Shown here: positions 45,287 to 54,358 of the stretch, in pieces | Layout of the letters: the number at the start of each line of letters is the position of its first letter | How positions within the stretch are numbered: the stretch's first letter is position 1 | Assembly (NCBI GenBank): GCA_947494925.1 | Contig: CANLWS010000014.1 | Coordinates: 1 to 64,000, forward strand | DNA: 64,000 bases | Source: an uncultured Alteromonadaceae bacterium | GTDB taxonomy: Bacteria > Pseudomonadota > Gammaproteobacteria > Enterobacterales > Alteromonadaceae | Direction of reading: 5' to 3' | Made by a program: the position numbers and the translations under genes | The notes under the pieces: model-generated | What the model was told of the DNA's origin: nothing | What the model saw: the letters and a program-made list of their open reading frames with translations, nothing else | The model's database searches: none

Positions 45287-45703
45287 ATGAAACTAACTGG
45301 TGAGTGTTTTTGCGGTGAAGTCAAATATGAAATAACGGGTAAGCTTCGAGACGCCAGGTCATGCCATTGCTCTCGCTGCAGGAAAGCCTTCAGTTCTCAA
45401 GCCTCGTCCTACGCACTAGTCAATTCATCTGAATTTAAGTGGGTTTGTGGTGCTGAATTATTAACATCCTACATTGGTGGGCACGGTTTCGGGCTGCAGT
45501 TTTGTCAAAAGTGCGGCTCTACTTTATGCGGGATTTACCAAAACGAGGTCCATGGGGTAACGCTAGGTTGCATCAATGAAGATCCGGAACTTGAAATTGG
45601 ACGGCACATATTTGTAGGCTCTAAAGCTAACTGGGAAGTCATGCCTGAAGGCGTTACACAGTACAATGAGCATCCACCAGAAAATGCTCAACCAACAGAG
45701 TAG
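45287..45703 (+). CDS. GFA (glutathione-dependent formaldehyde-activating) family zinc protein
   Basis: A 138-residue Mss4/GFA-fold protein. ATG 45287 follows GGAG at 6 bp; an in-frame upstream ATG at 45257 lacks one. Zinc-binding cysteines lie in 'GECFCGEVKYEI', 'SCHCSRCRKAFSS' and 'QFCQKCGSTLCGIY'. Despite the family name, most members have no demonstrated formaldehyde activity. It lies in a run of unrelated small accessory genes with wide spacers. Confidence 0.9.
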   Translation: MKLTGECFCGEVKYEITGKLRDARSCHCSRCRKAFSSQASSYALVNSSEFKWVCGAELLTSYIGGHGFGLQFCQKCGSTLCGIYQNEVHGVTLGCINEDPELEIGRHIFVGSKANWEVMPEGVTQYNEHPPENAQPTE

Positions 45704-45842
45704 TGATAAAACGCGATACAGCAGGATTGTTATAAATTAACGCCCTGAGTTGATTTTACTTACATGGTGCAAATTTACCCTGAGTAAAAAGTCTGGATTG
45801 ATTGGTTATCACTCTGTAATTTGAGGAGCATAAATACGTATT

Positions 45843-46358
45843 ATGATTGAAATTCGCCAAGTTGACGTAAGTTCGGCGACTGAATTGTCCGAACTTTGTA
45901 AAACCAGCTTCTTTGACGCATACAAAGATGTGCACAGTACAGAGGATATTAGCGCTTACTGTGAAGAGAATTATTCAATTCCAAAAATAATCGCTAATCT
46001 CTCTGATCCAGATGTCACCTACAAGATGTCATACAGGGAAGGGCTGGTGGTAGGCTTCCTGATGCTTCAGAACCAGGTTTGTCCGGTAAAGTTGGACGGC
46101 AATGTTGTTGAACTCAAACAGATATATGTTCGTGCCAGCGAATTCGGAACAGGGTTAGGAGAGCAACTATTAACAGAAGTGCTTCGACATGCACGTCACT
46201 ACAATAAAAAATGGATCTGGCTGTGTGTTTCTGATCTAAACAAACGGGCTCAATCTTTTTACCTTAAGCATGGATTCAAGCCTGTTGGGGTGGCACCCGT
46301 GTTGGAGGTTGGCAATGACCGTCTCCCTGCATCTGTTATGACGTTCAAGATCAAATAG
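45843..46358 (+). CDS. GNAT family N-acetyltransferase
   Basis: A 171-residue GNAT protein. 'VVELKQIYVRASEFGTGLGEQLLTEVLRHAR' contains the acetyl-CoA pyrophosphate loop (GTGLG), and 'WIWLCVSDLNKRAQSFYLKHGFKPVG' is the closing motif. It resembles spermidine/protein acetyltransferases, but the substrate is unknown. It is a stand-alone gene with 140-200 bp spacers on both sides. Confidence 0.88.
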   Translation: MIEIRQVDVSSATELSELCKTSFFDAYKDVHSTEDISAYCEENYSIPKIIANLSDPDVTYKMSYREGLVVGFLMLQNQVCPVKLDGNVVELKQIYVRASEFGTGLGEQLLTEVLRHARHYNKKWIWLCVSDLNKRAQSFYLKHGFKPVGVAPVLEVGNDRLPASVMTFKIK

Positions 46359-46556
46359 AAAGATTCTTCGCGTAAGCTGCGTTTTAAACTGCCAGGTATA
46401 AACAAGTTGAACTTCTGTTTTATAAGTCGCTATTTATGTAAGGTACTTGTTGAATATCAATGTGTTAAAGTGTACTGGTTAGTGCATGATAAAGGTACGC
46501 GTAAATAGGATTTAATACTCATCCAATTGAAAAGACACCATGAGAAACAATTAACT

Positions 46557-46883
46557 ATGACGAAACTTCTTTTTGTGTGCAGTGAAAACCGCCTTCGAAG
46601 TCCGACGGGGGAAGAGGTTTTTTCCGCCTATCCGGGTGTTGAAGCTATTGGATGTGGCATTAACAGTGATGCAGACACCCCTTTGTCGGGTGACCTGGTT
46701 GAATGGGCTGATGTTATTCTTGTTATGGAAAAAACTCACAAAACCAAGGTGTCCAAAAAATACAAAACTCTTCTTAAGAACAAACGAGTGGTTTGTCTGG
46801 ATATCCCGGACAATTATGCCCGTATGCAACCTGAACTCATCCGTATTTTAGAAAACAGAGTGCCCAAATATGTTCAATTATAA
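46557..46883 (+). CDS. Low-molecular-weight protein tyrosine phosphatase-like protein
   Basis: A 108-residue small member of the LMW-PTP superfamily. ATG 46557 gives the normal N-terminus 'TKLLFVCSENRLRSPTGEEVF'; an upstream ATG at 46527 would add 10 residues. The P-loop CSENRLRS keeps the Cys-x5-Arg catalytic pattern. The C-terminal 'VVCLDIPDNYARMQPELI' replaces the standard DPxxG general-acid loop by DIPD. Cognate substrates of this short subgroup are unknown. Confidence 0.85.
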   Translation: MTKLLFVCSENRLRSPTGEEVFSAYPGVEAIGCGINSDADTPLSGDLVEWADVILVMEKTHKTKVSKKYKTLLKNKRVVCLDIPDNYARMQPELIRILENRVPKYVQL

Positions 46884-47853
46884 ACGTTTACTTGTGAGTC
46901 TGGATTTACAGGAGGTTTGCAGTATAAAAAAAGCTGTGCTGATTGTTAGTTTTTTATTTGTATCCACAGCTCACACCGCTTGGGCTGAATCGATATCGGA
47001 CGCAAAGACTGTGGACCCAGCTAATCAAGCGCAAATTCTGCCTTTTTCAGGTCTGAAAACTGACATTCCAATTGGTGAAGTGGATGGCGTTATGTTGCGA
47101 ATCAATATTGCACGTCCTGAAGGAAAATCAGATACCGCCCGTCCTGCCATTGTCTTAATCCACGGTGGTGGATTAATTAAAGGCAATAAAAATTTGTTGA
47201 ATAAACGAATTAAGATGATGGCCAAACGAGGATATGTCGCAGCAAGCGCGATGTACCGTCTTGCGTCAGAGCGTCCCTTTCCGGCAGCAGTGGAAGACGT
47301 CAAAACGGCAGTTCGCTTTTTAAAAGCGAATGCAAAATCCCTTAATATTGACCCTGATCGAATCATTGCAAGCGGTTCTTCCGCAGGTGGTTATTTGGCT
47401 GTCATGTTAGGTGTCACCGGTAATGCGCAGGGGTTTGCTGATCATGGTCTGTATTCAGGTTTTGATTCGACTGTGCAGGCCGTTGTCACGCATGCGGCGC
47501 CAATAGGTGACTACAGGCTGGCCAAATATAAGAAATATGCTGTAGTGAAACGATTTATCAACCGTGATAATCCTGATGAAAATGCAGCCCTTGCGGCTAT
47601 TTCACCTATCACTTACCTGGATAGCAAAGATCCGCCATTCTTTTTAGATCACGGATCTGCCGATGAAAGAGTACCGGTGAGTATGTCGCGGGAATTTGTG
47701 AGTGCACTAAAAGCGATTGCGCATACTTACGAGTATATTGAAGTGGAAGGGGGAAAGCACAGTTTAAATGCCTCTCGACCAGAGAAAGCGTCAGAAGTGT
47801 TCAGAGCATCGATGGCTTTTATCGATAAATATGCATATCAGGAAAGCGACTAA
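46870..47853 (+). CDS. Exported alpha/beta-hydrolase (esterase/lipase-like)
   Basis: Up to 327 residues. Catalytic features are the oxyanion loop 'VLIHGGGLIKG', the nucleophile elbow 'ASGSSAGGYLAV', the Asp region 'FLDHGSADERVPV' and the His in 'GGKHSLNA', as in BD-FAE/hormone-sensitive-lipase-type esterases. The only canonical upstream start is ATG 46870, without a ribosome-binding site and 14 bp inside the previous gene. A perfect AGGAGG (46910-46915) instead sits 8 bp before an ATA codon at 46924. From there the product would begin KKAVLIVSFLFVSTAHTAWA, an ideal signal peptide. Confidence 0.85.
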   Translation: MFNYKRLLVSLDLQEVCSIKKAVLIVSFLFVSTAHTAWAESISDAKTVDPANQAQILPFSGLKTDIPIGEVDGVMLRINIARPEGKSDTARPAIVLIHGGGLIKGNKNLLNKRIKMMAKRGYVAASAMYRLASERPFPAAVEDVKTAVRFLKANAKSLNIDPDRIIASGSSAGGYLAVMLGVTGNAQGFADHGLYSGFDSTVQAVVTHAAPIGDYRLAKYKKYAVVKRFINRDNPDENAALAAISPITYLDSKDPPFFLDHGSADERVPVSMSREFVSALKAIAHTYEYIEVEGGKHSLNASRPEKASEVFRASMAFIDKYAYQESD

Positions 47854-47952
47854 AGGGTTGGCTTGTGAAGTGAGTTTAAAATCTTCGTCGAACATTTACT
47901 TACTCCTTTTAGTGCTGGTTTTTATGTATAGAATTAATTCAGGAAATAAAAT

Positions 47953-48153
47953 TTGAATATAAATGCGACCCTTTTTGGCCAGGTGATTTTTGTCTTTGCC
48001 ATTTTCATGGCGGTTCTTTGCTACTTTATCGCCAAGAAAAAAAATGAGCGGCCACTGCTGTCGGCCGTGGTTGGTTTTGTTACCTCGCTGGTGCCTGTCG
48101 TTGCAATCATCTATTTGGTTATCTTGATGGCTAAACCAGACCGTCAAGACTAA
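47953..48153 (+). CDS. Small membrane protein, function unknown
   Basis: A 66-residue protein with two hydrophobic segments ('FGQVIFVFAIFMAVLCYFIA' and 'AVVGFVTSLVPVVAIIYLVI') joined by a basic loop (KKKNER). It starts at TTG 47953 with AGGAA about 9 bp upstream. It resembles small two-helix proteins of unknown role; I recognise no family. It stands alone between the esterase gene and the haem-peroxidase operon. Confidence 0.6.
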   Translation: MNINATLFGQVIFVFAIFMAVLCYFIAKKKNERPLLSAVVGFVTSLVPVVAIIYLVILMAKPDRQD

Positions 48154-48208
48154 AGGGGTAACTTCTGTAATTTTCCGTGATAGATGGATACTTCACTTAA
48201 CACGCTGA

Positions 48209-48233
48209 TTTTAAACAATGTCATTGTTTAAAA
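48209..48233. promoter_or_regulatory. Perfect 25-bp palindrome, probable operator of the haem-peroxidase operon
   Basis: Arms TTTTAAACAATG (48209-48220) and CATTGTTTAAAA (48222-48233) are exact reverse complements around a single central T. The inner AACAATG-T-CATTGTT looks like a TetR-family operator. It lies 111 bp upstream of the ATG of the five-gene operon, next to TATATT (48241-48246), a possible -10. No candidate regulator gene is adjacent. With a single-base centre it is not a normal RNA hairpin terminator. Confidence 0.65.
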
Positions 48234-48344
48234 AATGTACTATATTTAGCCTGTCAGTAAAGGACTGCTAATTCTGACTTATAGTGTTCTGCCTTCGCTG
48301 TCAAACCAAAAACAATGTGTTTAACCCCGTTAGGGAGAAAGGTT

Positions 48345-51275
48345 ATGACTGCCCGCTCGACGTATTTCTTGCCCATAATTTTGCTTTTGGCAACCTTTTC
48401 TATTGGCGTATCTGCTCAGGATTCCGAGAAAAAATCGGATATTAAAGCCTGCGTTAATATGGTTAAAGGTGGTTTTCTTCCCATCGGAGATGACAGGCGC
48501 TACCGATTTCAGGGCAAAGTAGAAGCCGATACTGCTCAGTGCAGAGGAGGGCAATATGCTCTCAAATATCGCTATACACCTTGGGGTGACTGGGGTAATT
48601 ATTGGGCAACTGGTGATCAAGGATCGTTAAAAGAAGGTGCAGAAGCCAAAACCATCCTAGGTGAGCATCTAAAACCTAATGGACGAGGTATCGACGGCTC
48701 GCTTATGGATCTGGAATACCAACGTATAGAGCTTATCAAGTTTAATCTGTTCGACAACTATACCTACAAAGATTACATAATTGGAGACGGTGATCGTGAA
48801 GGTCCCGCGATGAAACGTTGGCCGCAAATGCGTTTGGATGCGACTCACATGAATTTTCGTGATGTGGGTGGTGAAGGTATACAGCGTTGTGACGGTGAAT
48901 TGATTCGTGGCCGCACATTGACCGGCATTTGCAATGATATAGTTAATCCGAAAATGGGGTCCACCGGCACCTTGTTTAATCGTAATGTGGCGTTCGAGTC
49001 AACATTCCCGCACCTTGGTCTTAATTCTCTGACACAGGCCAGGCATAGCGATGCCGACAATGGCATGCGAATAGGACTGCTTACCCCGGATCCGCAATTG
49101 ATCAGTCGCAAACTTTTTACTCGTCCCCAATCAACCGATACCTGCAACAAGGGCTTAGGTAGAGGACTGAATTCTCTGGAAGACAAATGTGATTATATGA
49201 AAGCGCCATTTTTCAATGTGTTGGCGGCATTTTGGATCCAGTTTATGACCCATGACTGGTTCGCTCATTTGGATGAGGGACGTAACCGGAATCAGCTGGA
49301 ATCAGTCGGTTGTGACACCGCGGAGGCACAAGCTATGGGGTGCCGTCCCGGAGATAGGATGGAGCCGGCCTTTTTTGCCCAACAAGGTGAGCCTGGCACT
49401 TTTACTAATGATGGTAAAGAATATCTGGAACGCTCATACGGCACCACCAAAAATCTGGTGACTGCCTGGTGGGACGCGTCGCAGATTTACGGATATGATG
49501 AACGTTCCTTGAGAAGAGTCATTATCGATCCTGATGACAAGGCAAAACTGCTGATGAATCAGGGATACTTACCCACTTTCAATGCCTGTGATTTGAAAGC
49601 AGATCCAACATGTGTAGTACAACCTCAATGGGCTGGACAGGAAGCCACGGCATTTGCGGATAACTGGAATATCGGACTGAGTTTTTATCATAATTTGTTT
49701 GTACGTGAGCATAACAGCTTCGTTGACAGGTTCAGGAGGATGCAAGAAAAAACGCCTGCGGCGGACTCAGGGTTGCGAAACCCGGCTCGTCCCGATCAGG
49801 TTATAACCTATCGTGAAGTCACCGATGAAGAGTTATTCAGATCGGCTCGATTAGTCGTTTCTGCGGTAATCGCTAAAATTCACACTATTGAGTGGACAAC
49901 CCAGTTGCTTTATAACGAACCTCTGTATCGGGGGATGAATTCTAACTGGTTTGGATTGTTCAATCTTGAAGAGCCAAATCGAGTTTCTGCGGCTGTCAGG
50001 AAAATAACCGGAAATGAGGAAGGCTTCTTAAGTCGCTTTTCAGACTGGTTTGCCGGTGATCTGGGCGATTCTGAACAGAGTAAAAAAGCCAACTCCTGGT
50101 ATTCAGTCTTTGCATCAGGAGCAGGCATTTTTGGACTGCAGAATAAACGTGAGGAAGGCATTTTGTGGTGGAAGCATGACGCCTGGGATCTGTCCAACCC
50201 TGAACATGTTAATGGTGGTGTGAACCACTTTGGTTCTCCCTTTAATTTCCCTGAAGAATTTACCTCTGTATATCGATTACATCCCCTTGTGCCTGACTTG
50301 ATTGAAATGCGGGATTGGAAAAACCCCAATCCACTTACCGCAAAAGTACCGGTGTTTAACACGGTGAGGGGGGCAGCAACAGCGGAAATGCAAAAACACG
50401 GGATTGAAAATTGGGCACTGAGTATGGGTCGGCAAAGGTTGGGTGCATTACACCTGAAAAATCAGCCGTTATTTTTACAGAACTTACCTATGCCGCACCT
50501 GGACTCGCCTTCAAAAAAACTTGATATTGTCGCCTTGGATATCATTCGTGACCGGGAAAGAGGTGTACCTAGATTCAATGAATTCAGAAGACAAATCGGA
50601 TTACGGACCTTGACCAGTTTTGATGATTTTGTTGACAGACGCCTGCCCAACGATGATGCATCGCGACTCGCTCAGGAACAAGTTGTGGCAGAAATACGCG
50701 AAATTTACGGGACCCACAAGTGCGATGCCTCGAAAATTATCTCAGACGTGCAATTAGACAAAGAGGGCCAACCCTTAACGGATTGTTTCGACCAGAAAGA
50801 TGGTACGGAAGTGGATAACATTGAAGACGTTGATTTATCTGTAGGTTGGCTGGCTGAGTACACCCGTCCACATGGATTCGCCATTTCAGAAACACAATTT
50901 CATATTTTTATTATCAATGCCTCCAGAAGACTCTTCAGTGATCGCTTTTTCACATCAAGCTTCAGACCAGAGTTTTATACCAATATGGGTGTCGAGTGGG
51001 TAAACAACAATGGATTGCTAGATGAATGTCCCTATGAGTTGGAAACCTTAAGCAATGGCAATAAGGCCTGCAATGAACCGGCCTTGTCTAACGGGCATAA
51101 AATTGCTGTTTCTCCTATGAAACGCGTCCTATTGCGCAACATTCCTGAACTTAAACAGGAGCTGATGCCAATGATTAACGCCTTCGACCCTTGGGCGCGG
51201 GACAGAGGAGAGTACTATTCTCTTGCCTGGAAACCACGCAAAGGGGCAGAGTCAGATCCAGCGTTTGAGGAGTAA
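48345..51275 (+). CDS. Cyclooxygenase/alpha-dioxygenase-type animal haem peroxidase
   Basis: 976 residues from ATG 48345, preceded by AGGGAG; the product starts with a signal peptide ending VSAQ. The animal-type peroxidase fold is shown by the distal His in 'WIQFMTHDWFAH' (His303), 'LFVREHNSFVDRF' (about 453-465) and the proximal His in 'FTSVYRLHPLVPD' (His646). Tyr643 stands three residues before His646, as the radical Tyr385 does before His388 in cyclooxygenase, which favours a dioxygenase over a halide peroxidase. The C-terminal 250 residues are an extension of unknown role. First gene of a five-gene operon (4-21 bp gaps). Substrate, perhaps a fatty acid, is inferred. Confidence 0.88.
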   Translation: MTARSTYFLPIILLLATFSIGVSAQDSEKKSDIKACVNMVKGGFLPIGDDRRYRFQGKVEADTAQCRGGQYALKYRYTPWGDWGNYWATGDQGSLKEGAEAKTILGEHLKPNGRGIDGSLMDLEYQRIELIKFNLFDNYTYKDYIIGDGDREGPAMKRWPQMRLDATHMNFRDVGGEGIQRCDGELIRGRTLTGICNDIVNPKMGSTGTLFNRNVAFESTFPHLGLNSLTQARHSDADNGMRIGLLTPDPQLISRKLFTRPQSTDTCNKGLGRGLNSLEDKCDYMKAPFFNVLAAFWIQFMTHDWFAHLDEGRNRNQLESVGCDTAEAQAMGCRPGDRMEPAFFAQQGEPGTFTNDGKEYLERSYGTTKNLVTAWWDASQIYGYDERSLRRVIIDPDDKAKLLMNQGYLPTFNACDLKADPTCVVQPQWAGQEATAFADNWNIGLSFYHNLFVREHNSFVDRFRRMQEKTPAADSGLRNPARPDQVITYREVTDEELFRSARLVVSAVIAKIHTIEWTTQLLYNEPLYRGMNSNWFGLFNLEEPNRVSAAVRKITGNEEGFLSRFSDWFAGDLGDSEQSKKANSWYSVFASGAGIFGLQNKREEGILWWKHDAWDLSNPEHVNGGVNHFGSPFNFPEEFTSVYRLHPLVPDLIEMRDWKNPNPLTAKVPVFNTVRGAATAEMQKHGIENWALSMGRQRLGALHLKNQPLFLQNLPMPHLDSPSKKLDIVALDIIRDRERGVPRFNEFRRQIGLRTLTSFDDFVDRRLPNDDASRLAQEQVVAEIREIYGTHKCDASKIISDVQLDKEGQPLTDCFDQKDGTEVDNIEDVDLSVGWLAEYTRPHGFAISETQFHIFIINASRRLFSDRFFTSSFRPEFYTNMGVEWVNNNGLLDECPYELETLSNGNKACNEPALSNGHKIAVSPMKRVLLRNIPELKQELMPMINAFDPWARDRGEYYSLAWKPRKGAESDPAFEE

Positions 51276-51279
51276 CTAA

Positions 51280-52347
51280 ATGATGATAAACAGGAAAACC
51301 ATTTTGCCCCTACTGCTGGCTTACGCAATTGGTTTTGTCTGTTTATTTTTTGCCACGGAGTTGAAATCACAACAGCTCGGACAGGAAACCTTGCTGGGAA
51401 ATGAAGATATATTGTCCGCTGAGATGGCCGCCCTGATTAAAAAGGTCAGCCAAAAACGGGCTGGTAACGGAATGGTTAAACGTTTTAATCAGGCTAAGAG
51501 CCTTGGCTGCTTTAATGGTGAGTTTACTGTTCTGGATGGCTTGCCTGACAAGTTAAAAAAAGGGCTTTTTGCACAGCCGCAACAGTATCCCGCATTCATG
51601 CGTTTCGCCAACGCAAGTACAACTGACGATGGTGACAAAGATCTGCGAGGCTTTTCAGTTCGGGTTATTGATGTGACCGGGGATACCTTGTGGGGAGAGC
51701 AGGGTAAACAGGACTTTGTTCTGAATAGTTATCCGGTCTTGTTTGCGTCGTCGCCCGAGGAATTTATGGCATTTATTCAAGCACAATACGACGACAGCAT
51801 TTTCAGTTTTTTCCTGAACCCTTTTGATTCCCATCTGCGCGCACTCTTTATTTTGCTTAAGGCAAGGGACAGGCATACGAGCCCATTTGATATTCGCTAT
51901 TGGAGTACAACGGCATTCAAACATGGTAGCGACAACCTAGCCGTGAAATATTCAGTCAAACCATGTTCAACCTACCGCTCTGAGGAGCCAGAAAGCTACT
52001 CCCAGAATTATTTACGCTCGGCCATGCAGGAGCATTTGCAAAATTCACCCGTGTGTTTTGACTTTATGGTGCAAAGCCAGACTGATCCAGTTGATATGCC
52101 AATTGAAGATCCGTCGAGAGAATGGGACGAAGAGGAATCTCCTTTTATAGTTGTAGCGCGCATTAAAATTGAAGATCAGGAGTTTTTAGGTAAGGACGCA
52201 TTGGACGCCTGTGAAGTTGCAAGTTTCAATCCCTGGCAGGCGCTAAAAGAACACCAGCCGTTGGGTAGGATGAACTATGTTCGTCGGCAGATATATGCAG
52301 AGTTGGCAAGTTATCGCAGCTTTATGAACAACAAACAGATTGATTAA
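51280..52347 (+). CDS. Membrane-anchored or exported catalase-family haem protein
   Basis: A 355-residue protein of the catalase superfamily's small, non-classical branch, which includes allene-oxide-synthase-like enzymes. It has an N-terminal hydrophobic segment (about 8-26). 'FMRFANASTTDDGDKDLRGFSVRV' and 'DFVLNSYPVLF' match the haem-pocket region, and R335-x3-Y339 ('RRQIYAEL') is the proximal Arg-Tyr motif. Where the distal His is expected ('RxxHAK'), it reads 'RFNQAKSLGC' (Gln71). This argues against normal catalase activity. It is 4 bp after the peroxidase gene, so it may process the peroxide product. Confidence 0.85.
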   Translation: MMINRKTILPLLLAYAIGFVCLFFATELKSQQLGQETLLGNEDILSAEMAALIKKVSQKRAGNGMVKRFNQAKSLGCFNGEFTVLDGLPDKLKKGLFAQPQQYPAFMRFANASTTDDGDKDLRGFSVRVIDVTGDTLWGEQGKQDFVLNSYPVLFASSPEEFMAFIQAQYDDSIFSFFLNPFDSHLRALFILLKARDRHTSPFDIRYWSTTAFKHGSDNLAVKYSVKPCSTYRSEEPESYSQNYLRSAMQEHLQNSPVCFDFMVQSQTDPVDMPIEDPSREWDEEESPFIVVARIKIEDQEFLGKDALDACEVASFNPWQALKEHQPLGRMNYVRRQIYAELASYRSFMNNKQID

Positions 52348-52364
52348 CACAGGAGCATACGGAA

Positions 52365-52814
52365 ATGGATGAAAGGATCAGAAAGTGGCTTTCTATGTCA
52401 CGTGATGAATTGGATGACATTTATTTGGCAGCAGATGCGGGAACTATTCCTAGTGGCGAAAGCCGAGGAACAGCTATTGTTGCCGGGTCGAGCAGAGCCC
52501 AGAGTTTTGCCAAATTTGCGCGTATGTTTGCCTGGCAGGGTAAGGTGTTTGACCTATTTCCTCCCACCCATGAACGGGGAATACTCATTAATAAAGTTAC
52601 ACCTTTCAGCATGACTTTTATCGTGGCAAAAGTGTACAAAGATAAAAGCTGGATGGACGACAAAGAAACGATTGTCATCGATTATTCCAGTACTTCTTTT
52701 TTTGCCCAGAAAATTCGGGATGAAATTCGTGAAATAGAGGAAGGAATTTATCTGGGTAAAGTCTGGTTCGGTAAAAAACGTATTCTGGATTTTGCCCTGA
52801 ACAGCAATGAGTAG
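52365..52814 (+). CDS. Conserved-looking 149-residue protein of unknown function
   Basis: A small soluble protein with no signal peptide. It opens with a short helix ('MDERIRKWLSMSRDELDDIY'). The rest is strand-rich, with 'GKVFDLFPPTHERGILINKVTPF' and a C-terminal 'GIYLGKVWFGKKRILDFAL' reminiscent of small beta-barrel (lipocalin or fatty-acid-binding) families. That resemblance is only impressionistic. Ribosome-binding AGGAG precedes it, and it is tightly packed between the catalase-like and first cytochrome genes, so a shared ligand or assembly role is likely. Confidence 0.6.
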   Translation: MDERIRKWLSMSRDELDDIYLAADAGTIPSGESRGTAIVAGSSRAQSFAKFARMFAWQGKVFDLFPPTHERGILINKVTPFSMTFIVAKVYKDKSWMDDKETIVIDYSSTSFFAQKIRDEIREIEEGIYLGKVWFGKKRILDFALNSNE

Positions 52815-52819
52815 CGCTT

Positions 52820-54337
52820 ATGTCATCAAGTGAAAACGCGCCACAACCCACCAACAAATGGAAAGTCGCTGTTATCATTGTGGCTATATTGTTGTTGATA
52901 ATCGCTGCCTATGCAGCAAACCGCTTTTTAACAGATGATGCAGTGGAATACGATGATATCGAGTCTCATTTTAAATATGGCTCGATTGGTGGTGAGCGAA
53001 ATTTGGGTATACCTTATTGGTTGTGGCAAGTGGCGCCTGAGGTGTGTCCGGAATTTCTACCGGATAAATTGCCCACAGATCGCGGTCTCGAATCCATAGG
53101 AATGATTTATGAGGGTGACAACACCTTACCTGTGGGCGTATCGAGTCGCAGACATTTAGGTCTTGATAGGGTTTTTCTCAATTGTGCTGTATGCCATACC
53201 AGCACGATCAGAAAAGAAGAAGATGATGAGCCCGAACTGGTTCTTGGCATGCCTGCCAATCGTTTTGATCTGATGGGATTTGAACGCTTTTTCTTCCAGT
53301 GTATGGCTAGCCAGAACTTTAACCGCAGTAATTTAATTCCGCGAATTGATGAAATGGGTGCTGACCTTGATCTCATCGACCGCTATCTGGTTTACCCCAT
53401 AGCAATCTGGCTTACGCAGGAGCGGCTAGCCTTGTTGTCATCACGATTGGCGTTTTATAAATATCAACCTCATTGGGGGCCGGGCAGAGTGGATACCTTC
53501 AATGCTGCCAAGGCGATATTTAACTGGAATTGGGAGCTCGCTGATCCTCAAGAAATAATTGGAACAGCGGATTTTCCTTCTATCTGGGAGCAAGCCAAAC
53601 GTAAAACCCGTGATGATGGACAACCCATGGAACTTCACTGGGATGGCAATAACGACAGGGTGGAAGAGCGTAATTTGTCGGCTGCATTTGGCGGTGGGGC
53701 GATACCACCCATTACTGAGCATGAGGCATTGGGCAGAATCGAAGATTGGTTGATGGAATTACCGGCGCCAGGTTTTCCCTTTCCAATTGATAATGCGCTG
53801 GCAGAAAAAGGGCGTCCTTTGTATGCACAATATTGTGCTGATTGCCATGGTAAAAGTGGGACAGACTTTTCCGGCAGTCGGGTGGGGCATGTAGAACCAC
53901 TGGAGAATATTGGCACCGACAGATGGCGATTGGACTCCTACACCAGAGACTTGGCTGTGAACCAAGGAAATCTGTACACCGGTGACGAGCGGTACAGATT
54001 CAAACGATTCCGAAAAACCTATGGCTACGCCAATATGCCCCTGGATGGAATTTGGTTGAGAGCGCCATACTTACACAATGGCTCTGTGCCAACACTGCGA
54101 GACTTACTTGAACCTTCATCCAACAGGCCTGCACAGTTTTACCGCGGTAACGATCTATACGATCCAAACAAAATGGGATTCGTCACTTCACAATCAATGG
54201 CATTGGGGCGGCCACTTTTTTTGTTTGATGTGAATGTTGATGGCAATGGTAATGCCGGGCATGAAGGTTACCAATACGGGACTGAACTGAATAACGACCA
54301 GAAGGATGCACTGGTCGAATTCCTGAAAACTTTTTAG
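52820..54337 (+). CDS. Membrane-anchored di-haem c-type cytochrome, RoxA-like
   Basis: A 505-residue protein with an N-terminal membrane anchor (about 14-35) and two CxxCH haem c sites, CAVCH (122-126) and CADCH (339-343). The N-terminal 'FKYGSIGGERNLGIPYWLW' and the distal 'LDGIWLRAPYLHNGSVPTLRDLL' resemble RoxA-type rubber oxygenases and the MauG/di-haem peroxidase superfamily. It is shorter than RoxA. A paralogue follows 21 bp later. I infer oxidation or electron transfer in the periplasm, linked to the upstream haem enzymes. Confidence 0.85.
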   Translation: MSSSENAPQPTNKWKVAVIIVAILLLIIAAYAANRFLTDDAVEYDDIESHFKYGSIGGERNLGIPYWLWQVAPEVCPEFLPDKLPTDRGLESIGMIYEGDNTLPVGVSSRRHLGLDRVFLNCAVCHTSTIRKEEDDEPELVLGMPANRFDLMGFERFFFQCMASQNFNRSNLIPRIDEMGADLDLIDRYLVYPIAIWLTQERLALLSSRLAFYKYQPHWGPGRVDTFNAAKAIFNWNWELADPQEIIGTADFPSIWEQAKRKTRDDGQPMELHWDGNNDRVEERNLSAAFGGGAIPPITEHEALGRIEDWLMELPAPGFPFPIDNALAEKGRPLYAQYCADCHGKSGTDFSGSRVGHVEPLENIGTDRWRLDSYTRDLAVNQGNLYTGDERYRFKRFRKTYGYANMPLDGIWLRAPYLHNGSVPTLRDLLEPSSNRPAQFYRGNDLYDPNKMGFVTSQSMALGRPLFLFDVNVDGNGNAGHEGYQYGTELNNDQKDALVEFLKTF

Positions 54338-54358
54338 GATTTTATCGAGGAGAGCCAC

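Noticed and set aside
46380-46520. AACAAGT/ACTTGTT inverted repeat as a third attC-like site
   Set aside because: It lacks the shared CAGTTG and CTTATTTTAGCCA blocks of sites A and B, and no extrahelical-base stem could be drawn.
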